Assembly: GCF_001510895.1 (NCBI RefSeq)
Contig: NZ_LPWA01000114.1
Coordinates: 16,243-80,242, forward strand
DNA length: 64,000 nt
From: Mesorhizobium loti
Lineage (GTDB): Bacteria; Pseudomonadota; Alphaproteobacteria; Rhizobiales; Rhizobiaceae
Reading direction: 5' to 3'
Part shown: positions 1-8,300 of the stretch, piece by piece
Layout of the letters: each line of letters starts with the position of its first letter
How positions within the stretch are numbered: position 1 is the stretch's first letter
The notes under the pieces: generated by a model
What the model saw: only the letters and a program-made list of their open reading frames with translations
The model's database searches: none
What the model was told of the DNA's origin: nothing
Position numbers and translations under genes: made by a program

Positions 1-45
1 ATTGTCAAAGTCTTTAGCCTCCACGACCGATCCGGCCCTCTCGCT

Positions 46-669
46 CTAAGCCCCCGAAGAGTTAAGCCCAGAAGGAACGCGATGCTTCCCGAGCATGTAG
101 ACCGGATCGTTCGGATGCGGCGCTCCAATTGGCCGTCTCGGGCCGAACCGTTCTGCCTCAACGACCGCTGGTGGGATCTGCTCCTCGAGCCAATCGTAGA
201 CCACTGTCCGTTCGGCAATCCGCCACTCTCCTTCCCTCTTGTGAAACAGATCGCAGTAACGGCCGCACAGGAGCGTCTGGCGTATGTCTGCGTCTTGATC
301 TGATGCGCGTTGTAGCGCGGTGAAATAGCTCTCGACCGCGGCCTCTGCCGAGTTGATGAATTCGATCAGGATGTTTGTGATCTGGTGGATGTTGCGGGGC
401 CCGATCTTGAAGACACCGAGTGCATACTCGATAAAGCCCTCTGCCGGGCCGCAATAGGCGCCGTGATTGTCATGCGCATCGGGCCAATATGCGCTGCGCA
501 GCGCCGCCTCATCGGCGCGGTCGATCCCGCGGCTGTACCGATAGAGGCAGTCGCGAATCCCCTCGCGGTCGAATAGTTCGGTAATTTTCGTCTGATCCAT
601 CGGCTCTGTTGCAAATTCTGTGATTGGAAGTGGCGTTTCGCCAACCACGCCTTGGCGTTTGCCCATCAT
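46..669 (-). CDS. NTF2/SnoaL-like family protein (207 aa)
   Basis: A cone-shaped alpha+beta barrel (NTF2/SnoaL-like) protein, a fold used by small hydratases, isomerases and ring-hydroxylase beta subunits. Visible signs are the N-terminal helix with REGIRDCLYRYSRGIDRAD, the downstream DAHDNHGAYCGPAEGF stretch, and the late RYCDLFHKREGEWRIAERTVVYDW strand pair typical of the family. It is the last visible gene of a minus-strand operon with the ferredoxin and P450, so it probably acts on the P450 substrate or product (inference). The ATG at 669 follows AAGGTG at a suitable distance; an internal Met at 600 has no Shine-Dalgarno. Exact reaction unknown. Confidence 0.75.
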   Translation of the reverse strand: MMGKRQGVVGETPLPITEFATEPMDQTKITELFDREGIRDCLYRYSRGIDRADEAALRSAYWPDAHDNHGAYCGPAEGFIEYALGVFKIGPRNIHQITNILIEFINSAEAAVESYFTALQRASDQDADIRQTLLCGRYCDLFHKREGEWRIAERTVVYDWLEEQIPPAVVEAERFGPRRPIGAPHPNDPVYMLGKHRVPSGLNSSGA

Positions 670-801
670 GGCAACACCTTGATGCCGCAGATGCCCCCTG
701 CACAGTTGAGCGGTGGGACTGAAGCCGGTTGCCGTCCGTTCCAGTATGCGGCCACATGGCCCCTTTCATGCCGACGGACTCTTGGTGGAATGACGTCTGA
801 T

Positions 802-1011
802 TCAAACCGTGCTGCAGGATTTACGGTCGAGTTCAAGGGCACGTTCGGGACAGGATCGCGCGCCTCGCGATGCAGTCAGTTCCTCCCCTTCCGCGACTTC
901 GATATTACCGGGCAGGATGTAACCCGCGTCATCGAGCTTGAAGATGTGTGGCGCGTGCGCCGCGCATCGCGCGTGACCCTGGCATTTGGCACTTTGGACG
1001 ATGATGCGCAT
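802..1011 (-). CDS. P450-type ferredoxin (3Fe-4S / 4Fe-4S, 69 aa)
   Basis: Small ferredoxin of the kind that passes electrons to bacterial cytochrome P450s. The cluster ligands are visible as CQGHARC near the N-terminus, with His where a fourth ligand Cys would sit, and a distal CPERAL. This pattern favours a 3Fe-4S cluster. GGAGG lies 7 bases before the ATG. It is 46 bp downstream of the P450 gene on the same strand, so it is almost certainly the dedicated redox partner. No reductase gene lies in the window. Confidence 0.88.
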   Translation of the reverse strand: MRIIVQSAKCQGHARCAAHAPHIFKLDDAGYILPGNIEVAEGEELTASRGARSCPERALELDRKSCSTV

Positions 1012-1057
1012 GGCGCTGCCTCCATTGTCTTTGCCTCGGCTTGGGGGGCGAGGCTGC

Positions 1058-2275
1058 TCACGACCAGTCCAGGATCAGATTTTCGATCCCGAACACGTGG
1101 CCGCCAGAGGTGATGGGTGCCGTACCCTTCTTGATCCGGAAGGTCGGGATGCGCGCCAGCCACTCCTCCAGGCCAATAACAATCTCGCGCCGTGCAAGAT
1201 GTGAGCCAAGGCAACGATGAGGACCGAAGCCAAAGGTGGCATGGCGGTTGTCCTCTCGCGCCAGATCGACCGTGTTGGGGCATTCGAATTCCGCTGGGTC
1301 GCGATTGGCGATCACCGTGGCGCAGGAAACATAATCTCCTTTGCGGATCGGCGCGCCTTCGAAGTCGATATCTTTCGTTGCCACGCGGATCAACTGAACG
1401 GTCGGATATGCGCGCAGCAATTCTTCGGCCGCGAGCACGATCCGATCTGGTTCGCCGCGCAACAATTCCTGGTCCTTGAGGTTGCGTGCGAGATAGGCCA
1501 AGTCAAAGCCTATGGCTGCTGCGACAGTGTCGAGCCCGGCGACGAAAACAAGTATGCCGACCCCGCGCACTTCCTGTTTGGTCAGGCGGCGGCCCTCGAC
1601 CTGTGCCTGCACGATGAAAGTCATGAAGTCGTCGACCAGGTCCTTGCGGCGCGCGGCTGCAAGTTCGTCAATGAACGAAACGATGGTCCGGGCCGCCGCC
1701 GGTCGTTTCACATCGTCGCCGTGCAGAAGATCTCTCGCCCATCCGACAAATGTGTCAATTCGGTCATCCGGCAGCCCTAGGAGATGAAGGAAGATGTTTA
1801 CCGTGAACGGAAATGCGAAATCTTTCATGACATCGCAGCTTGTGCCCGAAGCGGCGATCCCGGCGATGAGCCTGATTGCCCGCTCGCGGACAGCCGGCTC
1901 CAATGCCGACACGCGCTTTGGCGAAAACAGCGGATTGAGCAGCGAGCGAAAGGCGCCATGGGCAGGGGGATCGAGTTCAAGTGGGATCATCGGCCAGCTT
2001 TCGCCCAGCGCGGAGGCAAAGATGCTGCGATGACTGGAGAAGGTTTCGGTGTCCTGCAGCACCCGGCGTTGGTCGCTGGCGCGGGTGATCACCCATGTAC
2101 CCCGGCCGTCGCGGGTGTTCAGGGGCGAATAAAAGATCGGGGGGCCGGAATGGACGCAGGCGACTGCCGCATGGGGATCCCCGTTGGGAGTCGGCGACAT
2201 GCCGGGCGAAGTGAACAGGCTGAAGTCTCTCACCATTTCGGGCGGGACATGATCTGGAACTGGATTTGTCGCCAT
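1058..2275 (-). CDS. Cytochrome P450, CYP127-like (405 aa)
   Basis: Soluble bacterial class I P450 monooxygenase. The heme-binding loop FGFGPHRCLG puts the proximal Cys at residue 355. The I-helix carries AGLDT (the AGxDT oxygen-activation motif) and the K-helix EELLR gives the ExxR. Length is normal for the class. In Rhizobium sp. NGR234 a P450 of family CYP127 sits near nif and dctA genes with a luciferase-like monooxygenase; the same gene kinds occur in this window, so CYP127 is my best guess, from memory. The substrate is unknown. The gene heads an operon with ferredoxin and NTF2-like genes and has a sigma-54/NifA promoter about 300 bp upstream, suggesting expression in the microaerobic nodule. 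Confidence 0.85.
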   Translation of the reverse strand: MATNPVPDHVPPEMVRDFSLFTSPGMSPTPNGDPHAAVACVHSGPPIFYSPLNTRDGRGTWVITRASDQRRVLQDTETFSSHRSIFASALGESWPMIPLELDPPAHGAFRSLLNPLFSPKRVSALEPAVRERAIRLIAGIAASGTSCDVMKDFAFPFTVNIFLHLLGLPDDRIDTFVGWARDLLHGDDVKRPAAARTIVSFIDELAAARRKDLVDDFMTFIVQAQVEGRRLTKQEVRGVGILVFVAGLDTVAAAIGFDLAYLARNLKDQELLRGEPDRIVLAAEELLRAYPTVQLIRVATKDIDFEGAPIRKGDYVSCATVIANRDPAEFECPNTVDLAREDNRHATFGFGPHRCLGSHLARREIVIGLEEWLARIPTFRIKKGTAPITSGGHVFGIENLILDWS

Positions 2276-2574
2276 TTGGCTTCTTCTCTTGAACGTCAGG
2301 CGTTTATGGGCTCGATTGAGATCGCACGGCCGGTCCTAAGGTCAATTGGCCAGCGCCCGGTAAGTCCCAGCTCTGGCGCGTCGCGATTGTGTTGCGCGAT
2401 GCAGCCGAAACTGCGCACCTGCGCGCAAGAGATCGGTCGCGCATTCAAGCAGCAGAGGCATCTGCTTCGTGGTGCGGTCCTAAAGCGTAACCACTGGTTA
2501 TCCCCTTGAAGTTGAGAGACAGGTCAACAACGCTGAGCTCCGTGGCACTGCTGCTGGCGCCCCGCAATCATCTA

Positions 2575-2591
2575 AGCAAGTTGCGTGCCGG
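2575..2591 (-). promoter_or_regulatory. Sigma-54 (-24/-12) promoter of the P450 operon
   Basis: On the minus strand the sequence reads cGGCACG-CAAC-TTGCTT. The GG and GC doublets are 10 bases apart and the match to TGGCACG-N4-TTGCW is perfect except for the first T. It lies about 300 bp before the P450 start codon and about 120 bp downstream of a perfect NifA site. Confidence 0.7.
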
Positions 2592-2710
2592 ATCGGCGTA
2601 CCGATGGCGCTGTAGCGAGCTATGCCCAGCCAGCACTGGGACCGCCGCCGCTCATTTGATGACCGCATGTCCCACGAAAGCGTCCGACAACCGACACCTG
2701 CGGTCAGCTT

Positions 2711-2726
2711 TGTCGAGTCCGCGACA
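2711..2726. promoter_or_regulatory. NifA upstream activator sequence (P450 operon)
   Basis: TGT-CGAGTCCGCG-ACA is an exact TGT-N10-ACA NifA box, about 120 bp upstream of the -24 element at 2575-2591. That is the usual spacing for nif promoters. Confidence 0.7.
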
Positions 2727-3102
2727 GAGGGGACTGTTCGGCTTGGCTCCTGCTGAACCTTGGTTCAAACAATTGAACAGTGTGCAGAACGCGGTTTGCG
2801 AGGCTCTTTCTGCCAAATCGGCATAACATGTGAGATTCTTTGGTCGCCGATGCGCCAAGCATTGCCGGGTCGTCGCCAAGCAGCTAGCCATTCGGCTCTC
2901 GCCTTCACAAATCAACCCAAGGTCCAGGCCTTCGCCCACCTTCTTCACCACGCGGCTGACCCCAAAAACGTCAGCGATAAACGCGAAGGCAGTGGGAACG
3001 CCCAAAAACCGCAGAGCTGGGCCTGCGCGGATGCAATGACGCGGGTCGACTGGATTGAGTAAGGCGGTTTGAGCGCCACTGGCCATGTCATTAATCGACT
3101 GG
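2727..3102. other. No recognisable gene
   Basis: Several overlapping open frames of about 100-144 codons cross this stretch on both strands (for example 2652-3086 minus, 2760-3062 plus). None has a recognisable motif, a good Shine-Dalgarno or a plausible composition, so none is called. It may be degraded coding DNA. Confidence 0.5.
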
Positions 3103-3175
3103 CCTAGAGCATGTCTCCCGAAAGTGGGAGCCGGTTTCGGTGCAAAGACATGCGTAAAATAAAAAACTAAAGCGC
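3103..3175. repeat. Interspersed rhizobial palindromic repeat
   Basis: The stretch from CCTAGAGCATG through CGAAAGTGGGAGCCGGTTT to AAAAAACTAAAGCGC matches a short intergenic repeat I know as common in Rhizobiales genomes (form: AGAGCATG...CGAAAAGTGGGAACCGGTTTTCGG...CATGC...AAAGCGC). Its inner arms are imperfectly self-complementary. It marks the boundary between the P450 promoter region and the RTX gene. Confidence 0.6.
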
Positions 3176-3338
3176 ACGGAGCGAACCTGGAAGATCGCGA
3201 CGCGCTTTAGGGAGGGATCGTCAATGTAGATACTGTCCGATCGCGCAGGGGCTCCCTCGTATGACTGCGGCAAGTCGCCGAGAAGCAACGTGCCTCCACC
3301 GAGCCGGCGGGGCACGGTTTCCGAACGGTTCCTGCGGA

Positions 3339-4136
3339 TCAGACGAAGGTGAAATCCGACGCGCTCAATCCCAGCCCGGCCAGATCCGCGACACTTTGGA
3401 CATTACCGAGATGAGCAAAATCGTCGGCATGGTTCTCGGAGGTGACATAGGCCAGATTCCCCGATTGAGTTAACGGATCATAGTACACGATAATGTCGCC
3501 GGTATGCTCATTGGAGATCGCATCCGCAGCCTGGGAGCCGTTGCTGAACGAGTTGGTAAGCACGACGACATGCTCGCCGTTCGCACCCGCGGCGTCGCCG
3601 CTGTAGAAAGTGTCAACAGGATGGCCAGGCCGTGAGCTGGCGTGGCCGACGAAGTTCGCGCCAAAACCGTCGCTGTCGAGGCCGACCGCATCGAAGGCCA
3701 AAGTGTCATCCGCCGGGTTGAAATCCAAGATCGAGGTATTATCCGGATCGGGCCCGAAACGCGGGTCATATCCAGGAATTGGGTTGTGGAATTGGAACAC
3801 GAACGTGTCGTTGCCGGTGCCCCCGGTCAGAAAATCCCTGCCGTCACCAACGAAGAGGACGTCGTGACCGGGACCCCCATAGAGCTTGTCATTATCCGCA
3901 TCGGTGATACGCGGTTTGTCTCGGCCGTTGTCGCCGTAGAGGTAGTCATTGCCCTCCTCCCCAAAGACTTGATCATTGCCTGCGCCACCGAAGACTCGAT
4001 CATTGCCGGGGCCCGCCGAAATGGAATCGTTGCCCGCACGAGCGTCGATCCAGTCATTGCCGTCGGGATCCATGATCAGATCGTCACCATTGGTGCCGAA
4101 GAGGGAATTGTCACGCGGACTGCCATGGATAGCCAT
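3339..4136 (-). CDS. RTX calcium-binding secreted protein, NodO-like (265 aa)
   Basis: Glycine/aspartate-rich nonapeptide repeats run from about residue 15 to 115 (GTNGDDLIM, GPGNDRVFG, GAGNDQVFG, EEGNDYLYG, GPGHDVLFV, GTGNDTFVF). They form the calcium-binding parallel beta roll of RTX proteins. There is no N-terminal signal peptide, and the C-terminus (ASDFTFV) ends in the small acidic/hydrophobic style of type I secretion signals. Size is close to NodO of Rhizobium leguminosarum, a nod-box-controlled, type I-secreted, pore-forming nodulation protein. A nod box lies just upstream, so a NodO-like role is likely. A GTG nine bases upstream (4145) could also start it. No type I secretion genes are in the window. 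Confidence 0.82.
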   Translation of the reverse strand: MAIHGSPRDNSLFGTNGDDLIMDPDGNDWIDARAGNDSISAGPGNDRVFGGAGNDQVFGEEGNDYLYGDNGRDKPRITDADNDKLYGGPGHDVLFVGDGRDFLTGGTGNDTFVFQFHNPIPGYDPRFGPDPDNTSILDFNPADDTLAFDAVGLDSDGFGANFVGHASSRPGHPVDTFYSGDAAGANGEHVVVLTNSFSNGSQAADAISNEHTGDIIVYYDPLTQSGNLAYVTSENHADDFAHLGNVQSVADLAGLGLSASDFTFV

Positions 4137-4197
4137 CAGAGACACTCTTTATCATGCGTCCCCACGCCACCTGAACCTTTTCATATCTCTCTTCAGG

Positions 4198-4247
4198 TTA
4201 TTGGCCAAATTGATTGTTCCGATCCAACATATTTACGCGATGGATGT
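4198..4247 (-). promoter_or_regulatory. nod box upstream of the RTX gene
   Basis: On the minus strand an ACATCCAT arm is followed by ATCGGAACAATCAATTTGG and CCAATA. This matches the nod-box backbone (ATCC...GATG...ATCNAAACAATCRATTTTACCAAT) with a few changes. It ends about 60 bp before the RTX gene start and points toward it. NodD binding is inferred from the match. Confidence 0.7.
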
Positions 4248-5095
4248 GTGTGCATTTTCGCCTCAAATCTTCGGGTGCGCCATGTGCGCCACCGGGTCGT
4301 GCGCGCAATGACGCGAGGCGGGTGCCAGCGGATGCCAAAAACACGCGCGCCCCTGCGGGGGCGTCCTGCTCCCCTGGCCGCCGATTCACTGCTAGTGGAT
4401 GTCTAACGCTTGGTGCCCGTGAAACGTGATGGAAAATAGTTTTCCAGGAATGTGATCATTGAGCGGGACCTTATTGAAGCCGGAGCCTCCCGCGGTGGAA
4501 GCAGGGGCAGAATGATCGTTCGACCTCGCAGTCGAGTCTTTGAAGCAAGGGTGGCTGAATGCCTGAGCAAAGCGATCAGGCGCGGCACTCCACAGCGCAC
4601 GATAGGCGGCCGGGGCATTTCGATCCGCGCCGGAGATCACCCCATCAGCCGATGGTACTGTCGCCAGATCAAGAGTTGTTCCCGGCTGCGGCTCTTGTAC
4701 AGATCACAAGCAAGCAATGGCCGGACAAAGGATCTTAGTACTTTGTGGACGGCTATTTGAACGAAGGATGGACCCCGTTTTGGAAGCCCTTGGTGCAAGG
4801 CCGCAATGTTGGGCGGACTGACCGACAGAACAGCCTTGGCCGACAGCTGACGCATGCGCCCGACATCGGTCAACCTCCAGTGGAATTCGGGTAGTAGCTC
4901 GTCGAATTCCGAGCGGCGAGATGTCTTTCCTCGCTAGGCACGCAGACGATTGCGACTGATCGAGCGATCCGTGACAGCACGCGAAGCAATAGCTACGCGC
5001 TCACTCGCTTCGCAGGCAAAGCGATGGCCAGCAGAATGCCGAGCCCCTGCGCGAGCGCCGAGCGAAACGGAAAACAACATGCAATGGGTCTTACA
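4248..5095. other. No recognisable gene
   Basis: Between the nod box and the 3' end of hmuS lie only short, mutually overlapping open frames with no known motif. A GC-rich inverted repeat (GCCCCTGCGGGGGC) occurs near 4350-4365 but has no T tract, so it is not called a terminator. Confidence 0.5.
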
Positions 5096-6157
5096 TCATG
5101 CAGCAGTCGGACCGGGAATGCGTGGCAAGGTCTCGGCCAGGAACCGCCAGTCCTCGCGCTCGCCCTCGCCTTCGTGGCGCTTGCCATAGAACTGGATGAT
5201 CATCTTGCCGTCGGCGCCATAGGCTTCGAGCGAGGTGACGTGACCATTCTTGGTCGGCTTGCGCACAGCCCAGACCTCGCGGATGTGGTGGGTCCCGAGA
5301 TGCAGGTGGAAGGTCTCGTCGAGCACATTGATCCACGGCCAGATTGTTTTGACCCACTTGATCGGACCGGAATGGATCTGGATGCAGCCACGATTGCCTA
5401 CAAAGCACATAATCGGCATTTCGTCTTCGGCCGCCTGTTGAACCATGGCGCCGATGGCGTCCTTGTCCAGCGCCCAAGCGTAATCCTCGCCGACCATACG
5501 CACCGCCTCGCGACGACTGAGCTTCAGTGTTTTCAACATGTCGAAGAACTGATGGACGTCGGTCAGCTGGCTCCAGTACTCGCGTAGATCCTCCACCGTG
5601 GCGGCTTGATCAGGAACCTCTGCGTCATCGTTGGCTCCGCTCGCCTTGAATACTACGATCGGCTCCTGGTTCGAGGATTCCAGCTCAGCCACCAGCTTCT
5701 GATAAGAATCGAGGTTTGAGGCGGGACCGAGTTGCACCTTGTGCATCGCCTTGCCGGCAGCATCAAAGAATTGCAGGCTACGGCTGATGTCGTTGCCATT
5801 GCGCTTCTCGACAGCAAAGCCATGCGCCCAAACTTTCGGGAAGATGCGCAAGTCGATGTCGTCGCCAAGTACCAGAGCATGCTTGTTGCCGGTGACCACC
5901 TTGTCGTAGACGCCAATCTTTTCGTGCACAGCACTTTCATTGCGGGTATGCGCCACCACCTCGCCGACCGCTTCGAGGCCGGTCAGCAGATCATTGACGC
6001 GCGGCTCGATACGAATCGCGCCCAGACCGCAATGCGCGGCGACCAGTTCCGCTTCCGAAATGCCCAGTCGGGCGGCGAGATCGTGCTCACGGATCTTTGG
6101 ATTGTCTTGCTGCGCCCGCCGGATTTCGTGCGGCGATGGTCTCTCGCGCTGGTCCAT
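5096..6157 (-). CDS. hmuS: Hemin-degrading factor HmuS/HemS (353 aa)
   Basis: Cytoplasmic heme-binding/degrading protein of the HemS/ChuS/HmuS family, built as two tandem similar halves of about 170 residues. Recognisable blocks are RVNDLLTGLEAVGEVVAHTRNE and GNKHALVLGDDIDLRIFPKVWAHGF in the first half, with matching FVGNRGCIQIHSGPIKWVK and LDETFHLHLGTHHIREVWAVRKP in the second. The family accepts heme from an ABC importer and either stores it or opens the ring to free iron. No import genes (hmuRTUV) are adjacent, so it stands alone here. AAGG lies upstream of the ATG at some distance. Confidence 0.9.
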   Translation of the reverse strand: MDQRERPSPHEIRRAQQDNPKIREHDLAARLGISEAELVAAHCGLGAIRIEPRVNDLLTGLEAVGEVVAHTRNESAVHEKIGVYDKVVTGNKHALVLGDDIDLRIFPKVWAHGFAVEKRNGNDISRSLQFFDAAGKAMHKVQLGPASNLDSYQKLVAELESSNQEPIVVFKASGANDDAEVPDQAATVEDLREYWSQLTDVHQFFDMLKTLKLSRREAVRMVGEDYAWALDKDAIGAMVQQAAEDEMPIMCFVGNRGCIQIHSGPIKWVKTIWPWINVLDETFHLHLGTHHIREVWAVRKPTKNGHVTSLEAYGADGKMIIQFYGKRHEGEGEREDWRFLAETLPRIPGPTAA

Positions 6158-6567
6158 GTGTTAACGACCTTCATCTGCTTGTTGAGGATCAGCTGCCCTG
6201 CCGGGTGGTCGGTCGACTGAGCGCAGCGCAGGTGCTCGATGCCGACCTCCTGCTCGTCCAGGAACAGGGTATTGCTAGCGAGAGTGCATGATCGCCATCG
6301 AAACCGGGTGTGTCGTCTGAGCGGCGAGGAGCCGATTCCCCCAGCCCAGAGCGGATCTGACCCAGACCTGACATGTTGCTTTCCTTGCTTCGTTTCATCG
6401 ATCGCGAGGGCACTCCGGCATGATTGTCGTCTTGGCGGTTCTTGCCGCATCGACAACAGGAGCTTCAAAAATCATGCCAATTCGCCTGACCAAGCACAGA
6501 AAAATCTTCTGCACACTGATCGACGATTTGCGTGAGAGTTCAGCGGAAACCGAGGTCGCACACTTTG
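6158..6567. other. Intergenic region between hmuS and the nifS operon control region
   Basis: This divergent region holds the unseen hmuS promoter and then the NifA-controlled region of iscA-nifS. No gene or recognisable iron-regulator box could be supported. Confidence 0.5.
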
Positions 6568-6583
6568 TGTGACGTACGCGACA
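6568..6583. promoter_or_regulatory. NifA upstream activator sequence (iscA-nifSVW)
   Basis: TGT-GACGTACGCG-ACA is an exact NifA box 105 bp upstream of the -24/-12 promoter at 6688. A second near-match (TGT-N10-ACG) starts at 6598. Confidence 0.8.
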
Positions 6584-6687
6584 AACCCGACAGTACGTGT
6601 CGGTTGCCAGACGTTTTTCCACAATGGCGCACAAGATTGACAGCGGCTCTAGACGGATCGCGCCGCATTGAAACGGCTTTTCCCCCT

Positions 6688-6703
6688 TGGCACGGTCCCT
6701 GCA
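6688..6703 (+). promoter_or_regulatory. Sigma-54 promoter of iscA-nifS-nifV-nifW
   Basis: TGGCACG-GTCCC-TGCA has GG and GC 10 bases apart. It sits 44 bp before the iscA-like start codon and downstream of a perfect NifA site. Confidence 0.88.
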
Positions 6704-6746
6704 ACGTAATCCGCAAAGACGTCCCGGATCGAGGAGAAAGCTCGCC

Positions 6747-7067
6747 ATGATTACGCTCACCGACAACGCTGTTGCCGCCGTGAAGACCGCTCTTTCCCGC
6801 AGCGGCGAACCGGCGGAGGGCTTTCGAATTATGGTCCAGACCGGCGGCTGCGCCGGGTTTAAATACTCAATGGGCCTGGAGAGTGTGTCGCGCGAGGGCG
6901 ATGTGGTCACCGAGACAGATGGGGTCAAGCTGTTCGTGGACGCAGGCTCCCAGCCCCATGTCGCCGGCATGACCATCGACTTTGTGACCGGGCTCGAATC
7001 TTCTGGCTTCGTCTTCGATAACCCCAACGCGAGGGAGAAGTGCGGCTGCGGCAAGTCCTTCAGCTGA
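6747..7067 (+). CDS. Nif-specific A-type iron-sulfur carrier (IscA/HesB family, 106 aa)
   Basis: HesB/IscA-like scaffold/carrier that delivers Fe-S clusters to apo-proteins, here presumably nitrogenase and its accessory proteins. The three conserved cysteines are visible: one in GGCAGFKY and two in the C-terminal CGCGKS. Length is normal. GAGGAGAAAG precedes the ATG at 6747; in-frame codons upstream overlap the promoter, so this start is preferred. It is the first gene after the NifA/sigma-54 promoter and is followed 15 bp later by nifS, the sulfur donor. Confidence 0.93.
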   Translation: MITLTDNAVAAVKTALSRSGEPAEGFRIMVQTGGCAGFKYSMGLESVSREGDVVTETDGVKLFVDAGSQPHVAGMTIDFVTGLESSGFVFDNPNAREKCGCGKSFS

Positions 7068-7082
7068 CTGAGGACCTGACGT

Positions 7083-8300
7083 ATGAGGCCTGTCTACCTC
7101 GACAATAACGCAACGACACGGGTCGATCCTGAAGTCGTGCAAGCGATGTTGCCGTTCTTTACGGATCAATTCGGCAACCCTTCGTCAGCGCACGCTTTTG
7201 GCGCCCCAGTCGGTGCGGCGATGAAAAAGGCGCGGCGGCAGTTGCAGGCGCTAATCGGCGCGCAGTCCGACGATGAGATCACCTTCACCTCGGGTGGGAC
7301 AGAAAGTGACAATGCAGCGATCCTTTCGGCACTCGAGGTCGCGCCCAACCGAACCGAGATCGTGACATCAACGGTGGAGCATCCCGCCGTCCTGACGCTG
7401 TGCGCGCATCTTGAGCAGGTTCGCCGCGTCAAGGTCCACAGGATCCCGGTGGATCGCCGTGGGCAGCTTGACCTCGACGCCTATAAGGCCGCCCTCACCC
7501 CGCACGTGGCGATCGTCTCGATAATGTGGGCGAACAACGAGACCGGTATGATCTTCCCCGTTGCCAAGCTTGCCGAGTTGGCCAAGGAAATCGGCGCCCT
7601 TTTCCACACCGATGCGGTGCAGGCGGTCGGCAAAATTCCAATGGACCTGAAATCGACTGCTATCGATATGCTATCGCTGTCAGGCCACAAGCTTCATGGC
7701 CCCAAAGGGATCGGCGCGCTCTGGATTAGGCGTGGCGTGCAGTTCCGCTCGCTGATCAAGGGAGGGCACCAGCAGCACGGCCGGCGTGCCGGCACCGAGA
7801 ACACGCCCGGCATAGTCGGGCTCGGCATGGCAGCCGAACTCGCTTTGAAATTCTTGGACGACGCCACCACACGGGTAAAGTCGCTGCGCGACCGCCTGGA
7901 GGATGGGATCCTGCAGCGCATCCCAAACACTTCTGTCACTGGCGATCGGATGGAGCGACTGCCAAACACCGCAAACATCTCCTTTGAAAATACCGAAAGC
8001 GATGGAATCCCACATCTGCTCAGTCGCGTGGGCATCGCCTGTTCCTCCGGCTCCGCCTGCACCTCCGGCTCATTGGAACCGAGCCATGTCCTGAGCGCGA
8101 TGAAAACGCCACATGGGGCAGTGCGCTTCTCGCTTGCGCGCGACAACGGCGAAGCGGACGTCGACCGGGTACTTGAGGTCATGCCCGCAATCGTCGAGAA
8201 GCTGCGTGGCTCTCCCGGTTCTGGGCCGCGTGAGCGAAGTCGCGAAGACGTTCGATCCGGTCCATGCCTGAGCGGCAGCAGAACAGGGTGCAATTCATGA
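7083..8300 (+). CDS. nifS: Cysteine desulfurase NifS (405 aa)
   Basis: PLP enzyme that takes sulfur from cysteine for nitrogenase Fe-S clusters. MRPVYLDNNATTRVDPEV at the N-terminus is the typical opening. The PLP-binding Lys lies in SGHKLHGPKG and the persulfide-carrying Cys in SSGSACTSGS, as in class I NifS/IscS. The C-terminus is about 15 residues longer than the usual end. Its TGA overlaps the nifV ATG (ATGA), so the two are probably translationally coupled. Confidence 0.96.
   Translation: MRPVYLDNNATTRVDPEVVQAMLPFFTDQFGNPSSAHAFGAPVGAAMKKARRQLQALIGAQSDDEITFTSGGTESDNAAILSALEVAPNRTEIVTSTVEHPAVLTLCAHLEQVRRVKVHRIPVDRRGQLDLDAYKAALTPHVAIVSIMWANNETGMIFPVAKLAELAKEIGALFHTDAVQAVGKIPMDLKSTAIDMLSLSGHKLHGPKGIGALWIRRGVQFRSLIKGGHQQHGRRAGTENTPGIVGLGMAAELALKFLDDATTRVKSLRDRLEDGILQRIPNTSVTGDRMERLPNTANISFENTESDGIPHLLSRVGIACSSGSACTSGSLEPSHVLSAMKTPHGAVRFSLARDNGEADVDRVLEVMPAIVEKLRGSPGSGPRERSREDVRSGPCLSGSRTGCNS

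Noticed and set aside
2652..3086. 144-codon minus-strand frame
   Set aside because: No start signal or domain, and it overlaps the NifA box of the P450 operon.
4350..4365. GC-rich inverted repeat GCCCCTGCGGGGGC as a terminator
   Set aside because: No T tract, and no gene ends there.
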